Of a stretch of DNA of 64,000 nt, positions 27,160 through 35,596 are shown one piece after another. The stretch covers positions 2,480,001 through 2,544,000 of the forward strand of contig NZ_CP025979.1 of NCBI RefSeq assembly GCF_002900365.1. The letters run 5' to 3'. Position numbers and translations under genes: made by a program. The number at the start of each line of letters is the position of its first letter. Position 1 is the first letter of the stretch. The notes under the pieces were generated by a model. It ran no database searches. It saw nothing but the letters and a program-made list of their open reading frames with translations, and was not told the DNA's origin. The DNA comes from Escherichia marmotae. Its GTDB lineage: Bacteria > Pseudomonadota > Gammaproteobacteria > Enterobacterales > Enterobacteriaceae.

Positions 27160-29076
27160 TTATTTTTTGTCTTTGACTTCTTCGAATTCAGCGTCGACAA
27201 CATCGTCATCTTTCGCGTTGTTTGCAGAAGCATCAGCACCGGCAGTCTGCTGCTGGGCATGTTGCTGCTGGGCGATTTCCATCAGTTTCTGGGAAACCTG
27301 TGCCAGTTCCTGCATTTTCGCTTCGATAGCGGCTTTGTCTTCACCTTTCAGAGCAGTTTCCAGCGCAGTCAGCGCAGACTCGATGGCAGTTTTGTCGTCA
27401 GCCGGCAGTTTGTCGCCTGCTTCTTCAACCTGCTTACGGGTGCTGTGCAGCAGATGGTCGCCCTGGTTGCGAGTCTGTACCAGCTCTTCAAACTTACGGT
27501 CTGCTTCGGCGTTAGCTTCAGCGTCGCGTACCATTTTCTGGATTTCATCTTCGTTCAGACCAGAAGAAGCCTTAATGGTGATCTTCTGCTCTTTACCGCT
27601 GTTTTTGTCTTTCGCAGAAACGTGCAGGATACCGTCAGCATCGATATCGAAGGTAACTTCGATCTGCGGCATACCGCGCGGTGCCGGGTTGATACCATCC
27701 AGGTTGAACTGACCCAGAGATTTGTTATCAGCCGCACGTTTACGTTCACCCTGCAGCACGTGGATGGTTACTGCAGACTGGTTGTCTTCAGCGGTAGAGA
27801 ACACCTGGCTGTGCTTGGTCGGGATAGTGGTGTTTTTCGCGATCAGCGTCGTCATCACACCGCCCATGGTTTCGATACCCAGAGACAGCGGGGTAACGTC
27901 CAGCAGCAGTACGTCTTTCACGTCGCCAGTCAGTACACCACCCTGAACGGCAGCACCGATTGCCACAGCTTCGTCCGGGTTAACGTCTTTACGCGGCTCT
28001 TTACCAAAGAATTCAGCAACTTTCTTCTGAACCATTGGCATACGAGTCTGACCACCAACGAGGATAACATCGTCGATATCAGATACGGACAGGCCCGCGT
28101 CCTGCAGAGCAACTTTCAGCGGCTCGATGGAACGGTTCACCAGGTCTTCTACCAAGCTTTCCAGTTTTGCACGAGTCACTTTGATGTTCATGTGTTTCGG
28201 ACCGGTCGCGTCTGCAGTGATGTACGGCAGGTTAACGTCGGTCTGCTGAGCAGAAGACAGCTCGATTTTCGCTTTTTCTGCCGCTTCTTTCAGACGCTGC
28301 ATTGCCAGCGGATCGTTACGCAGGTCAATGCCCTGATCTTTCTTGAATTCTTCAACCAGGTAGTTGATCAGGCGGCTGTCGAAGTCTTCACCACCCAGGT
28401 GGGTATCACCGTTGGTTGCCAGAACTTCGAAGGTTTTTTCACCGTCAACTTCGTCGATTTCGATAATGGAAATATCGAAAGTACCACCACCAAGGTCATA
28501 AACAGCGATAGTACGGTTGCCTGTACCTTTGTCCAGACCGTAAGCCAGTGCAGCAGCGGTCGGTTCGTTGATGATACGTTTTACTTCCAGACCAGCGATA
28601 CGGCCTGCGTCTTTGGTTGCCTGACGCTGAGCATCGTTAAAGTATGCCGGTACGGTGATAACTGCTTCAGTTACCGGTTCACCCAGGTAATCTTCTGCAG
28701 TTTTCTTCATTTTTTTCAGCACTTCGGCAGAAATCTGCGGCGGTGCCATTTTCTGGCCTTTAACTTCGACCCATGCGTCGCCGTTATCAGCAGCAATAAT
28801 TTTGAACGGCATGATGGAAACATCACGCTGTACTTCTTCGTCCTGGAAACGGCGGCCAATCAGGCGTTTAATCGCAAACAGGGTGTTTTGCGGGTTCGTC
28901 ACTGCCTGACGTTTAGCCGGCTGACCAACCAGAGTTTCACCATCCTGGGTATAGGCAATGATAGAAGGCGTGGTGCGATCGCCTTCGGCGTTCTCCAGCA
29001 CACGAGGAGTGGTGCCATCCATAATCGCTACACAAGAGTTGGTAGTACCCAAGTCGATACCAATTATTTTACCCAT
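27160..29076 (-). CDS. dnaK: Chaperone DnaK (Hsp70)
   Basis: A 638-residue Hsp70 with the N-terminal ATPase domain ([28 protein letters not shown] and [11 protein letters not shown]) and the substrate-binding domain with its helical lid, ending in the EEVKDKK tail. It acts with DnaJ and GrpE in folding and in sigma-32 control. Two heat-shock-type promoters lie upstream. A very long open frame on the opposite strand (27082-29118) is a known kind of dnaK artefact and not a gene. Confidence 0.99.
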
Positions 29077-29124
29077 CTAAACGTCTCCACTATATATTCG
29101 GTCATCATGTGGTTGTGAGTCTGT

Positions 29125-29152
29125 AATAGGGGCGAAACGTCTGGTTTCAACT
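29125..29152 (-). promoter_or_regulatory. dnaK promoter P2 (sigma-32 type)
   Basis: On the reverse strand GTTGAAAC (-35 side) and CGCCCCTATTAC (-10 side) are spaced as in sigma-32 promoters and match the known E. coli dnaK P2. Confidence 0.8.
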
Positions 29153-29197
29153 GCCCAATTTCATTTTTTTGCAGACTCACTCACTGCGGTTGACTAC

Positions 29198-29232
29198 TAA
29201 ATGGGGTCGTAACCCACGTCATCAAGGGGGAG
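29198..29232 (-). promoter_or_regulatory. dnaK promoter P1 (sigma-32 type)
   Basis: On the reverse strand CCCCCTTGATGA and CCCCATTTA match the consensus -35 CTTGAA and -10 CCCCAT-T of heat-shock promoters, at the known P1 position. Bases 29233-29452, further upstream, hold no gene that I can support. Confidence 0.85.
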
Positions 29233-29452
29233 ATGCAAAAATTTTTTGTGCTTTTGCGCAGAAATTTCGCGATATGGCGGAAGAAGACGAGAAACGGACT
29301 GGAATTTAATTCCTATAAAGGATGAATTCAACACAAAATTATCACCAAAAAATTGTAATAAAAATAACATATTACGTTCATGCGTCATGTTTTCTCTGCC
29401 AACAAACCAGTCGCTATTTGTCCTCCTGGTGCTCCCCACAAGGAGAATCCTT

Positions 29453-29662
29453 ATGAAATCTGTTTTTACGATTTCTGTCAGCCTGGCTATTGGCCTTATG
29501 TTGTGCTGTGCCGCGCAGGCTAACGACCATAAAATCCTCGACGTCATTGCCATGACGCGTAATGAAACTAACGATCCCGCACTGCAATGCCCCGTTTGCC
29601 GCGTTGTAAAACACATACAACTCACCGCCGATCATGGCGATTTACAGTTAAGCGACTTTTAA
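29453..29662 (+). pseudogene. yaaI: Truncated yaaI (DUF2541 family)
   Basis: ATG 29453, preceded by AAGGAGAAT, opens a 69-residue frame beginning MKSVFTISVSLAIGLMLCCA. It looks like a signal peptide cut after AQA. The sequence follows K-12 YaaI, a 134-residue secreted protein of unknown function, as far as DHGDLQLS; it then ends with two unrelated residues and TAA. The second half of the gene is missing and the DNA runs straight into the last codons of yaaW. Some conserved positions have also changed, so a functional product is unlikely, though the signal peptide and RBS remain intact. Confidence 0.85.
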
Positions 29663-29796
29663 AGCGAGTCAGGGAGGCCTGTGGCGCAGCATTAAATGGG
29701 GTTAAAGCCGTCAGCGGTAGCGTCCTTCGCGTCACGATCCCGGCACTACTACAAATCGCCTTCCTGCGGCGAATAGTTAACACCACTCAAGTGTGA
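29663..29796 (+). pseudogene. yaaW: 3' remnant of yaaW
   Basis: From about 29683 the frame reads GAALNGVKAVSGS..RVTIPALLQIA and ends RRIVNTTQV plus TGA. This corresponds to the last 37 or so residues of the 237-residue YaaW of K-12 as I recall it. The rest of yaaW, its start and the yaaI-yaaW gap are absent, so a single deletion of roughly 1 kb joining yaaI to yaaW is the simplest explanation. satP follows 148 bp later. Confidence 0.85.
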
Positions 29797-29944
29797 TACC
29801 TGATACCGGGGAAAATTTTCATTTTCCCATCAAAAGATCATAGACACTGCCCCACTGGCTGATTATTATGCCGCGCCCCGAAAACACTACAGTTATTCAG
29901 GGAAATTATTTCACCATTCATTCGATGATGATTTTTGAGGAATT

Positions 29945-30511
29945 ATGGGCAACACTAAGTTGGCTAACCCGGCACCGCTGGGCCTGATGGGCTTCGGCAT
30001 GACCACCATTCTGCTTAACCTGCACAACGTGGGTTATTTCGCTCTGGACGGTATTATTCTCGCCATGGGCATCTTCTACGGCGGTATCGCGCAAATTTTT
30101 GCCGGTCTGCTGGAGTATAAAAAAGGCAACACTTTCGGCTTAACTGCCTTCACTTCTTACGGCTCTTTTTGGCTGACGCTGGTTGCGATTCTGCTGATGC
30201 CGAAACTGGGTCTGACCGACGCGCCGAATGCGCAGTTCCTCGGTGTTTATCTGGGGCTGTGGGGCGTGTTTACGCTGTTTATGTTCTTCGGCACGCTGAA
30301 AGGTGCACGCGTTCTGCAATTCGTTTTCTTCAGCCTGACCGTGCTGTTTGCCCTACTGGCTATTGGTAACATTGCCGGTAACGCTGCGATCATCCACTTC
30401 GCAGGCTGGATAGGTCTGATCTGCGGTGCCAGCGCGATCTACCTGGCAATGGGTGAAGTGCTGAACGAGCAGTTTGGTCGCACCGTTCTGCCAATTGGTG
30501 AATCCCACTAA
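29945..30511 (+). CDS. satP: Succinate/acetate:proton symporter SatP
   Basis: A 188-residue, six-segment inner-membrane protein of the AceTr (GPR1/FUN34/YaaH) family. The family signature NPAPLGLMGFGMTT is at the N-terminus. In E. coli it takes up acetate and succinate in symport with protons. Start MGNTKLANP at 29945 is preceded by GAGGAATT. Intact, and transcribed toward mog; an inverted-repeat hairpin follows within 10 bp of the stop. Confidence 0.96.
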   Translation: MGNTKLANPAPLGLMGFGMTTILLNLHNVGYFALDGIILAMGIFYGGIAQIFAGLLEYKKGNTFGLTAFTSYGSFWLTLVAILLMPKLGLTDAPNAQFLGVYLGLWGVFTLFMFFGTLKGARVLQFVFFSLTVLFALLAIGNIAGNAAIIHFAGWIGLICGASAIYLAMGEVLNEQFGRTVLPIGESH

Positions 30512-30517
30512 TTGCTT

Positions 30518-30541
30518 GATATCCCCCGCACGGGGGATATC
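30518..30541 (+). other. Hairpin directly after satP
   Basis: GATATCCCCC and GGGGGATATC form a perfect 10-bp stem with a 4-base loop. It lacks a T-run and may protect the satP mRNA. Confidence 0.6.
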
Positions 30542-30558
30542 AGCGTGCGCTTTATTCA

Positions 30559-30659
30559 TGCCGGATGCGGCGTGAACGCCTTATCCGGCCTACATAATCA
30601 TGCAAATTCAATATATTGCAGGAAGATCGTAAGCCTGATAAGCGTAGCGCATCAGGCAG
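30559..30659. repeat. BIME between satP and mog
   Basis: Two REP palindromes in opposite orientation (ATGCCGGATGCGGCG..TTATCCGGCCTAC and AAGCCTGATAAGCG..GCGCATCAGGCAG) flank a 30-base linker containing AAATTCAATATATTG. Linker and flanks resemble the BIME at 34930. Confidence 0.93.
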
Positions 30660-30681
30660 TTTTGCGTTTGTCATCAGTCTG

Positions 30682-30707
30682 ATCCCCCCGCCTGGGGGGA
30701 TTTTTTT
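30682..30707 (+). terminator. Terminator between convergent satP and mog
   Basis: CCCCCC-GCCT-GGGGGG followed by a run of seven T on the plus strand. It would stop any satP readthrough; its end overlaps the mog stop codon. Confidence 0.88.
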
Positions 30708-31293
30708 ATTCGCTAACTTCACGTCTTGCACTCTTCGGTCTGAATGCCGCTACCACTTCAGGTGCCGTTTCAACGTATGGTCCTTCCAGCAACTGAATGC
30801 AGTACGGCACACTGGCAAAAATACCGTGCACCACGACATTGCCCTCGCCATCCTTCACGCCTTCCAGCGTCTCTTTGATGGACTTCGGCTGACCGGGCAA
30901 ATTAAGAATCAATGCCTGTTTACGAATCACGCCCACCTGCCGCGAAAGGATCGCGGTTGGTACAAAATGCAGGCTAATCTGGCGCATCTGTTCGCCAAAA
31001 CCCGGCATCTCGCGATCGGCTACTGCCAACGTTGCATCGGGTGTCACGTCACGGCGCGCGGGGCCAGTACCGCCGGTTGTCAGCACCAGATGGCAACTCA
31101 TTTCGTCCACCAGCTCACACAAGGTTTGCTCAATGATCGCCTGCTCATCAGGGATTAAACGGGTTTCCAGCTCAAATGGCGTCGTCAGCGCCGATGCCAG
31201 CCACTCTTCCAGTGCAGGAATGCCTTTATCCTGATAAACGCCGCTGGACGCGCGATCAGAAATGGAAACTAAGCCGATACGTAAAGTATTCAT
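30706..31293 (-). CDS. mog: Molybdopterin adenylyltransferase Mog
   Basis: A 195-residue MoaB/Mog-family enzyme that adenylates molybdopterin before molybdate insertion by MoeA. The substrate motif LVLTTGGTGPARRDVTPDAT and the downstream LPGQPKSIKETLEG are present. The second of two adjacent ATG codons (MNTLRIGLVSI, 31293) gives the known protein. It follows talB by about 115 bp with a hairpin between them. Confidence 0.97.
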   Translation of the reverse strand: MNTLRIGLVSISDRASSGVYQDKGIPALEEWLASALTTPFELETRLIPDEQAIIEQTLCELVDEMSCHLVLTTGGTGPARRDVTPDATLAVADREMPGFGEQMRQISLHFVPTAILSRQVGVIRKQALILNLPGQPKSIKETLEGVKDGEGNVVVHGIFASVPYCIQLLEGPYVETAPEVVAAFRPKSARREVSE

Positions 31294-31370
31294 CAAGATT
31301 TTTCCGTTTAAACAGTCTCGTTAAACAGAATGATACACTGCGAAGGGAGTGACAGACAGGCTTCAGAAGA

Positions 31371-31402
31371 GGTAGCGTGACCGACTTCCCGGCCACGCTA
31401 AG
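31371..31402 (-). terminator. Probable talB terminator
   Basis: On the reverse strand TAGCGTG-GCC..GGTCACGCTA forms a stem immediately after the talB stop. No long T-run follows, so the assignment is tentative. Confidence 0.55.
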
Positions 31403-31407
31403 AATGA

Positions 31408-32361
31408 TTACAGCAGAGCGCCGATCATTTTTTCCAGTTTTTCCTGGTCAACAGCAAACTTACGGATACCTTCCGCCAGTTTATCTACAGCCATTGGATC
31501 CTGGTTGTGCTGCCACAGGAACTCGGACTCAGTGATACGTGCCGGACGCGCTTTCACTTCGCCAGTGTAGGACAGTTTACGTTCAATAGCCCCTTCGCTC
31601 TCTGCCAGTTCTTTCAGCAGTGCCGGAGCAATGGTCAGGCGGTCGCAACCTGCCAGTTCCAGAATTTCACCGATGTTACGGAAGCTTGCGCCCATAACCA
31701 CGGTTTCATAACCATGCTCTTTGTAGTACTGGTAGATTTCCGATACAGAAACCACGCCAGGATCTTCTGCCGGAGCGTACTCTTTCTTGTCGGTATTGGC
31801 TTTGTACCAGTCAAGAATACGGCCAACAAACGGAGAGATCAGGAATACGCCAGCTTCTGCACAAGCACGCGCCTGGGCGAAGGAAAACAGCAGAGTCAGG
31901 TTACAGTTGATACCTTCTTTTTCTAGCTGTTCAGCAGCACGGATACCCTGCCAGGTAGACGCCAGTTTGATCAGAATACGATCGTTGCTGATACCCGCAT
32001 CGTTGTAGAGCTTGATCAGACGTTTTGCTTTTGCAATTGACGCTTCGGTGTCATAGGAAAGACGTGCATCAACTTCAGTTGAGATACGGCCAGGAACCAG
32101 TTTCAGGATTTCCAGACCAATGTTTACTGCCAGTTTGTCAGTCGCGTCCACGATTTGCTGTGCGCGATCGTTGCTCTGCTGTTTCGCCCATGCGACAGCA
32201 TCATCAATCAACTTGCGGTATTCCGGAATCTGCGCTGCGTTAAGAATGAGAGAAGGGTTGGTTGTGGCATCCTGCGGTTGATACAGCTTCATTGCCGCGA
32301 TGTCCCCAGTGTCGGCCACTACAGTGGTGTACTGACGAAGGGAGGTCAATTTGTCCGTCAT
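31408..32361 (-). CDS. talB: Transaldolase B
   Basis: A 317-residue class I transaldolase of the non-oxidative pentose phosphate pathway. The Schiff-base lysine (Lys132 in E. coli) is in RILIKLASTWQGI. TTNPSLIL and GASFRNIGEI segments are also typical. The frame is open 27 codons further upstream, but MTDKLTSLRQY at 32361 is the known start, following a good AAGAGAAA box. Almost identical to K-12 as recalled. Confidence 0.98.
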   Translation of the reverse strand: MTDKLTSLRQYTTVVADTGDIAAMKLYQPQDATTNPSLILNAAQIPEYRKLIDDAVAWAKQQSNDRAQQIVDATDKLAVNIGLEILKLVPGRISTEVDARLSYDTEASIAKAKRLIKLYNDAGISNDRILIKLASTWQGIRAAEQLEKEGINCNLTLLFSFAQARACAEAGVFLISPFVGRILDWYKANTDKKEYAPAEDPGVVSVSEIYQYYKEHGYETVVMGASFRNIGEILELAGCDRLTIAPALLKELAESEGAIERKLSYTGEVKARPARITESEFLWQHNQDPMAVDKLAEGIRKFAVDQEKLEKMIGALL

Positions 32362-32640
32362 GATAGTATTTCTCTTTAAACAGCTTGTTAGGGGGATGTA
32401 ACCGGTCTGCCCTGATGATATCACGACGCAACGACAGCGCAACCGCAGACGAGAGGGTTATCGCCAGGCGAGACTGTTTAGGTTTTCTGACACTGCGTTG
32501 ATATCGCTCGCCATTTTTAAGCAAAAACTCAAGTATGCTACACAAGCGTTATCTACCAATGCACATCGTATATAATTCTTAATCAATTGGTAACGTTTAC
32601 ACAGGAATGTAACCGCGTGCCGGCGACAAGAGGGATACGA

Positions 32641-34071
32641 ATGCCTGACTTTTTCTCTTTTATTAACAGTGTTCTATGGGGATCAGTGATGATCTACCTG
32701 CTCTTCGGCGCAGGTTGCTGGTTCACTTTTCGCACCAGATTCGTTCAGTTTCGCTACATTCGCCAGTTTGGCAAAAGTCTCAAAAATAGCGTTCATCCAC
32801 AACCGGGGGGCTTAACGTCTTTTCAGTCACTGTGTACCAGTCTTGCCGCGCGCGTCGGCAGCGGTAACCTCGCCGGTGTTGCGCTGGCCATTACTGCCGG
32901 TGGACCCGGTGCCATCTTCTGGATGTGGATTGCCGCGTTTATCGGCATGGCGACCTCTTTTGCCGAATGTTCCCTTGCCCAACTTTATAAAGAACGTGAC
33001 GCTAATGGGCAGTTTCGCGGTGGTCCGGCATGGTATATGGCGCGTGGATTGGGGATGCGCTGGATGGGCGTGCTATTCGCTATCTTTTTGCTCATCGCCT
33101 ACGGATTGATTTTCAGCGGTGTTCAGGCAAACGCCGTCGCCCACGCGATGCATTTTGCGTTTGATGTTCCACCATTAGTAACGGGCATCATACTCGCTGT
33201 CTTTGCCCTGTTGGCGATAACCCACGGTATTTATGGTGTCGCCCGACTGATGCAATGGTTTGTCCCTGTAATGGCATTAATTTGGGTACTCGCCAGTCTG
33301 ATTATTTGTGCGATGAATATCGAGCAACTTCCTCACATCATTTGGTCTATTTTTGACAGCGCCTTTGGCTGGCAGGAAGCGGTAGGCGGCACCGCGGGTT
33401 ACACCCTGAGCCAGGCAGTTACGAACGGCTTTCAGCGCAGTATGTTTTCTAATGAGGCGGGAATGGGGTCGACACCAAATGCAGCGGCGGCAGCAGCATC
33501 CTGGCCGCCGCATCCGGCAGCACAAGGTATTGTTCAGATGATCGGCATTTTTATCGACACCCTGGTCATCTGCACGGCAAGCGCCATGCTAATATTGCTG
33601 GCCGGAAACGGTACAACCTATATGCCGCTGGAGGGTATTCAGCTTCTCCAGAAAGCGATGCGAGCACTAATGGGTTCCTGGGGGGCAGAGTTTGTCACAA
33701 TAGTGGTGATTCTGTTTGCCTTCAGCTCTATCGTCGCCAATTACATTTATGCGGAAAATAACCTTTTCTTTTTACGTATGAACAACACTAAAGCGATCTG
33801 GTGTCTGCGTATCTGCATCTTTGCCACCGTGATTGGTGGCACGCTACTTAGCCTCCCCATGATGTGGCAACTGGCTGATATTATTATGGCGTGTATGGCG
33901 ATCACTAATCTGACCGCTATTTTGCTGCTCTCTCCGGTAGTGCATACCATTGCCAGTGATTATCTGCGCCAGCGTAAACTCGGCATACGCCCGATGTTTG
34001 ATCCGCTGCGCTACCCGGACATCGGCCAGCAACTCGCACCTGATACGTGGGATGATGTTTCGCAGGACTAA
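32641..34071 (+). CDS. yaaJ: Sodium:alanine/glycine symporter family protein YaaJ
   Basis: A 476-residue inner-membrane transporter of the AGCS family with about 11 hydrophobic segments. Family motifs seen are SLAARVGSGNLAGVALAI and FSNEAGMGSTPNAAAAA. The natural substrate in E. coli is not firmly established; alanine or glycine uptake is inferred from the family. ATG 32641 is preceded by AAGAGGGATACG and gives family length, so I prefer it to the upstream in-frame start. It has clearly more substitutions against K-12 (as recalled) than its neighbours, mainly in membrane segments. Divergent from talB. Confidence 0.93.
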   Translation: MPDFFSFINSVLWGSVMIYLLFGAGCWFTFRTRFVQFRYIRQFGKSLKNSVHPQPGGLTSFQSLCTSLAARVGSGNLAGVALAITAGGPGAIFWMWIAAFIGMATSFAECSLAQLYKERDANGQFRGGPAWYMARGLGMRWMGVLFAIFLLIAYGLIFSGVQANAVAHAMHFAFDVPPLVTGIILAVFALLAITHGIYGVARLMQWFVPVMALIWVLASLIICAMNIEQLPHIIWSIFDSAFGWQEAVGGTAGYTLSQAVTNGFQRSMFSNEAGMGSTPNAAAAAASWPPHPAAQGIVQMIGIFIDTLVICTASAMLILLAGNGTTYMPLEGIQLLQKAMRALMGSWGAEFVTIVVILFAFSSIVANYIYAENNLFFLRMNNTKAIWCLRICIFATVIGGTLLSLPMMWQLADIIMACMAITNLTAILLLSPVVHTIASDYLRQRKLGIRPMFDPLRYPDIGQQLAPDTWDDVSQD

Positions 34072-34140
34072 TCACAACTATCGATCAATTCATCCGCATT
34101 TTTTGCTACAGTCGCTGTAAATTTCCTGCAAGGACTGGAT

Positions 34141-34917
34141 ATGCTGATTCTGATTTCACCTGCGAAAACGCTTGATTATCAAAGCCCGTTGGCTACCACG
34201 CGCTATACGTTGCCGGAGCTGTTAGATCACTCACAGCAGCTTATTCACGAAGCGCGGAAGCTGCCCCCCCCGCAGATTAGCACGCTGATGCATATCAGCG
34301 ACAAACTGGCGGGTATCAACGCCGCTCGCTTTCATGACTGGCAGCCAGATTTCACGCCGGAGAATGCCCGGCAGGCGATTCTGGCGTTCAAAGGCGATGT
34401 CTATACCGGTTTGCAGGCCGAAACCTTCAGCGAAGAAGATTTCGCTTTTGCCCAGCAGCATCTGCGTATGCTTTCCGGTTTGTATGGCGTACTGCGTCCA
34501 CTCGATTTAATGCAGCCATACCGTCTGGAAATGGGGATCCGTCTTGAGAACGCCCGGGGCAAAGATCTGTACCAATTCTGGGGTGATGTGATCACCAACA
34601 AGCTGAACGAGGCGCTCGAAGCGCAAGGCGATCAGGTAGTAATTAACCTGGCGTCAGATGAGTATTTTAAATCAGTGAAACCGAAGAAACTGAATGCTGA
34701 GATTATCAAGCCGGTGTTCCTCGATGAGAAGAACGGCAAGTTTAAGGTTATTAGTTTCTACGCTAAGAAAGCGCGCGGCCTGATGAGTCGTTTTATTATT
34801 GAGAATCGCCTGACCAAACCAGAACAACTGACTGGCTTTAATCGTGAAGGTTACTTCTTTGATGAAGCCACCTCCAGCAATAGCGAACTGGTGTTTAAAC
34901 GCTACGAGCTGCGTTAA
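34141..34917 (+). CDS. yaaA: Peroxide stress resistance protein YaaA
   Basis: A 258-residue DUF328/UPF0246 protein. In E. coli it is induced by OxyR and lowers free intracellular iron during peroxide stress; it binds DNA in structural studies. The opening MLILISPAKTLDYQSPL and the central SGLYGVLRPLDLMQPYRLEM and NLASDEYFKSV are diagnostic. The start follows AAGGACTGGAT. It is followed by a BIME and then the convergent yaaX. Confidence 0.96.
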   Translation: MLILISPAKTLDYQSPLATTRYTLPELLDHSQQLIHEARKLPPPQISTLMHISDKLAGINAARFHDWQPDFTPENARQAILAFKGDVYTGLQAETFSEEDFAFAQQHLRMLSGLYGVLRPLDLMQPYRLEMGIRLENARGKDLYQFWGDVITNKLNEALEAQGDQVVINLASDEYFKSVKPKKLNAEIIKPVFLDEKNGKFKVISFYAKKARGLMSRFIIENRLTKPEQLTGFNREGYFFDEATSSNSELVFKRYELR

Positions 34918-34929
34918 GTTTGCGGTAAA

Positions 34930-35074
34930 TGCCGGATACGGCGTAAACGCCTTACCCGGCCTACAAAAGCATGCAGATTCAATATATTGTAGAGATCACG
35001 TAGGCCTGATAAGTGTAGCGCATCAGGCAATTTTGCGTTTGCCATCAGGCTCAAATGCCGGAGGTCATCCGGCA
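34930..35074. repeat. BIME between yaaA and yaaX
   Basis: Two full REP palindromes (TGCCGGATACGGCG..TTACCCGGCCTAC and GTAGGCCTGATAAG..GCGCATCAGGCAA) with a linker containing GATTCAATATATTG, then a shorter partial copy near 35043-35074 beside the yaaX stop. Confidence 0.9.
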
Positions 35075-35081
35075 GTTATGT

Positions 35082-35384
35082 TTACCGATGGTGTCTGTCC
35101 GGACCTGGACGATGCTCGCCGCCGTGATCGTTTCGATGATCATTATACCAATTATGGTGCGGCTGCGATCCGTGTGGGTGCCAGCGATTATCTCGCCATT
35201 CGTAATTTCTATACCACCAGTTATGGTCACGCCAGTAACCGCCATCCCAGTAGTAACCGCGATGATCGCGATCGCCAATCTGTAATTTCACTGATGGTAC
35301 TAGCATTATTTCCTCTGCCTGCGCTGCCATAGGAGCGACCAGAATCAGGGAAAGTGCGAGCAGGATAGATTGCATCTTTTTCAC
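35082..35384 (-). CDS. yaaX: YaaX, small exported His/Trp-rich protein (DUF2502)
   Basis: A 100-residue protein with a clear signal peptide (MKKMQSILLALSLILVAP, cut after AQA). The mature part, beginning around EEIMLVPSVKLQIGDRD, is rich in Trp, Tyr and Arg and has a His-rich tail. Function is unknown; a periplasmic location is inferred. The tail from about residue 70 differs in sequence and length from K-12 YaaX (98 residues, as recalled), while the signal peptide and core are similar. A GGAGTCACC box precedes the start. Confidence 0.88.
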   Translation of the reverse strand: MKKMQSILLALSLILVAPMAAQAEEIMLVPSVKLQIGDRDHRGYYWDGGYWRDHNWWYRNYEWRDNRWHPHGSQPHHNWYNDHRNDHGGEHRPGPDRHHR

Positions 35385-35537
35385 AGGTGACTCCTTTTAT
35401 CATTGCCAGTTATGGGCCGATATCCGGAGCTTACGGTAAAAGAATCCCCGTTGTCATTCTTTACAATTAAAAGAGCTAAGTTACCGAATTTATTAAAAAT
35501 TTCTCTTTTTTTCTGTCGATTTTTCTCATATTTTCTC

Positions 35538-35576
35538 CACAAAAAAGCCGAACTGCATAAACGCAAGCCCGGCCAT
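35538..35576 (-). terminator. Possible thr operon terminator
   Basis: On the reverse strand a GC-containing imperfect inverted repeat (GGCCGGGC..TTCGGC) followed by TTTTTT lies shortly after thrC. Confidence 0.5.
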
Positions 35577-35596
35577 TTTCAGGAAATTAATGGATA

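Noticed and set aside
27082..29118. 678-residue open frame antisense to dnaK
   Set aside because: It arises from the codon bias of dnaK on the other strand, has no ribosome-binding site or recognisable domains, and is a well-known artefact of dnaK genes.
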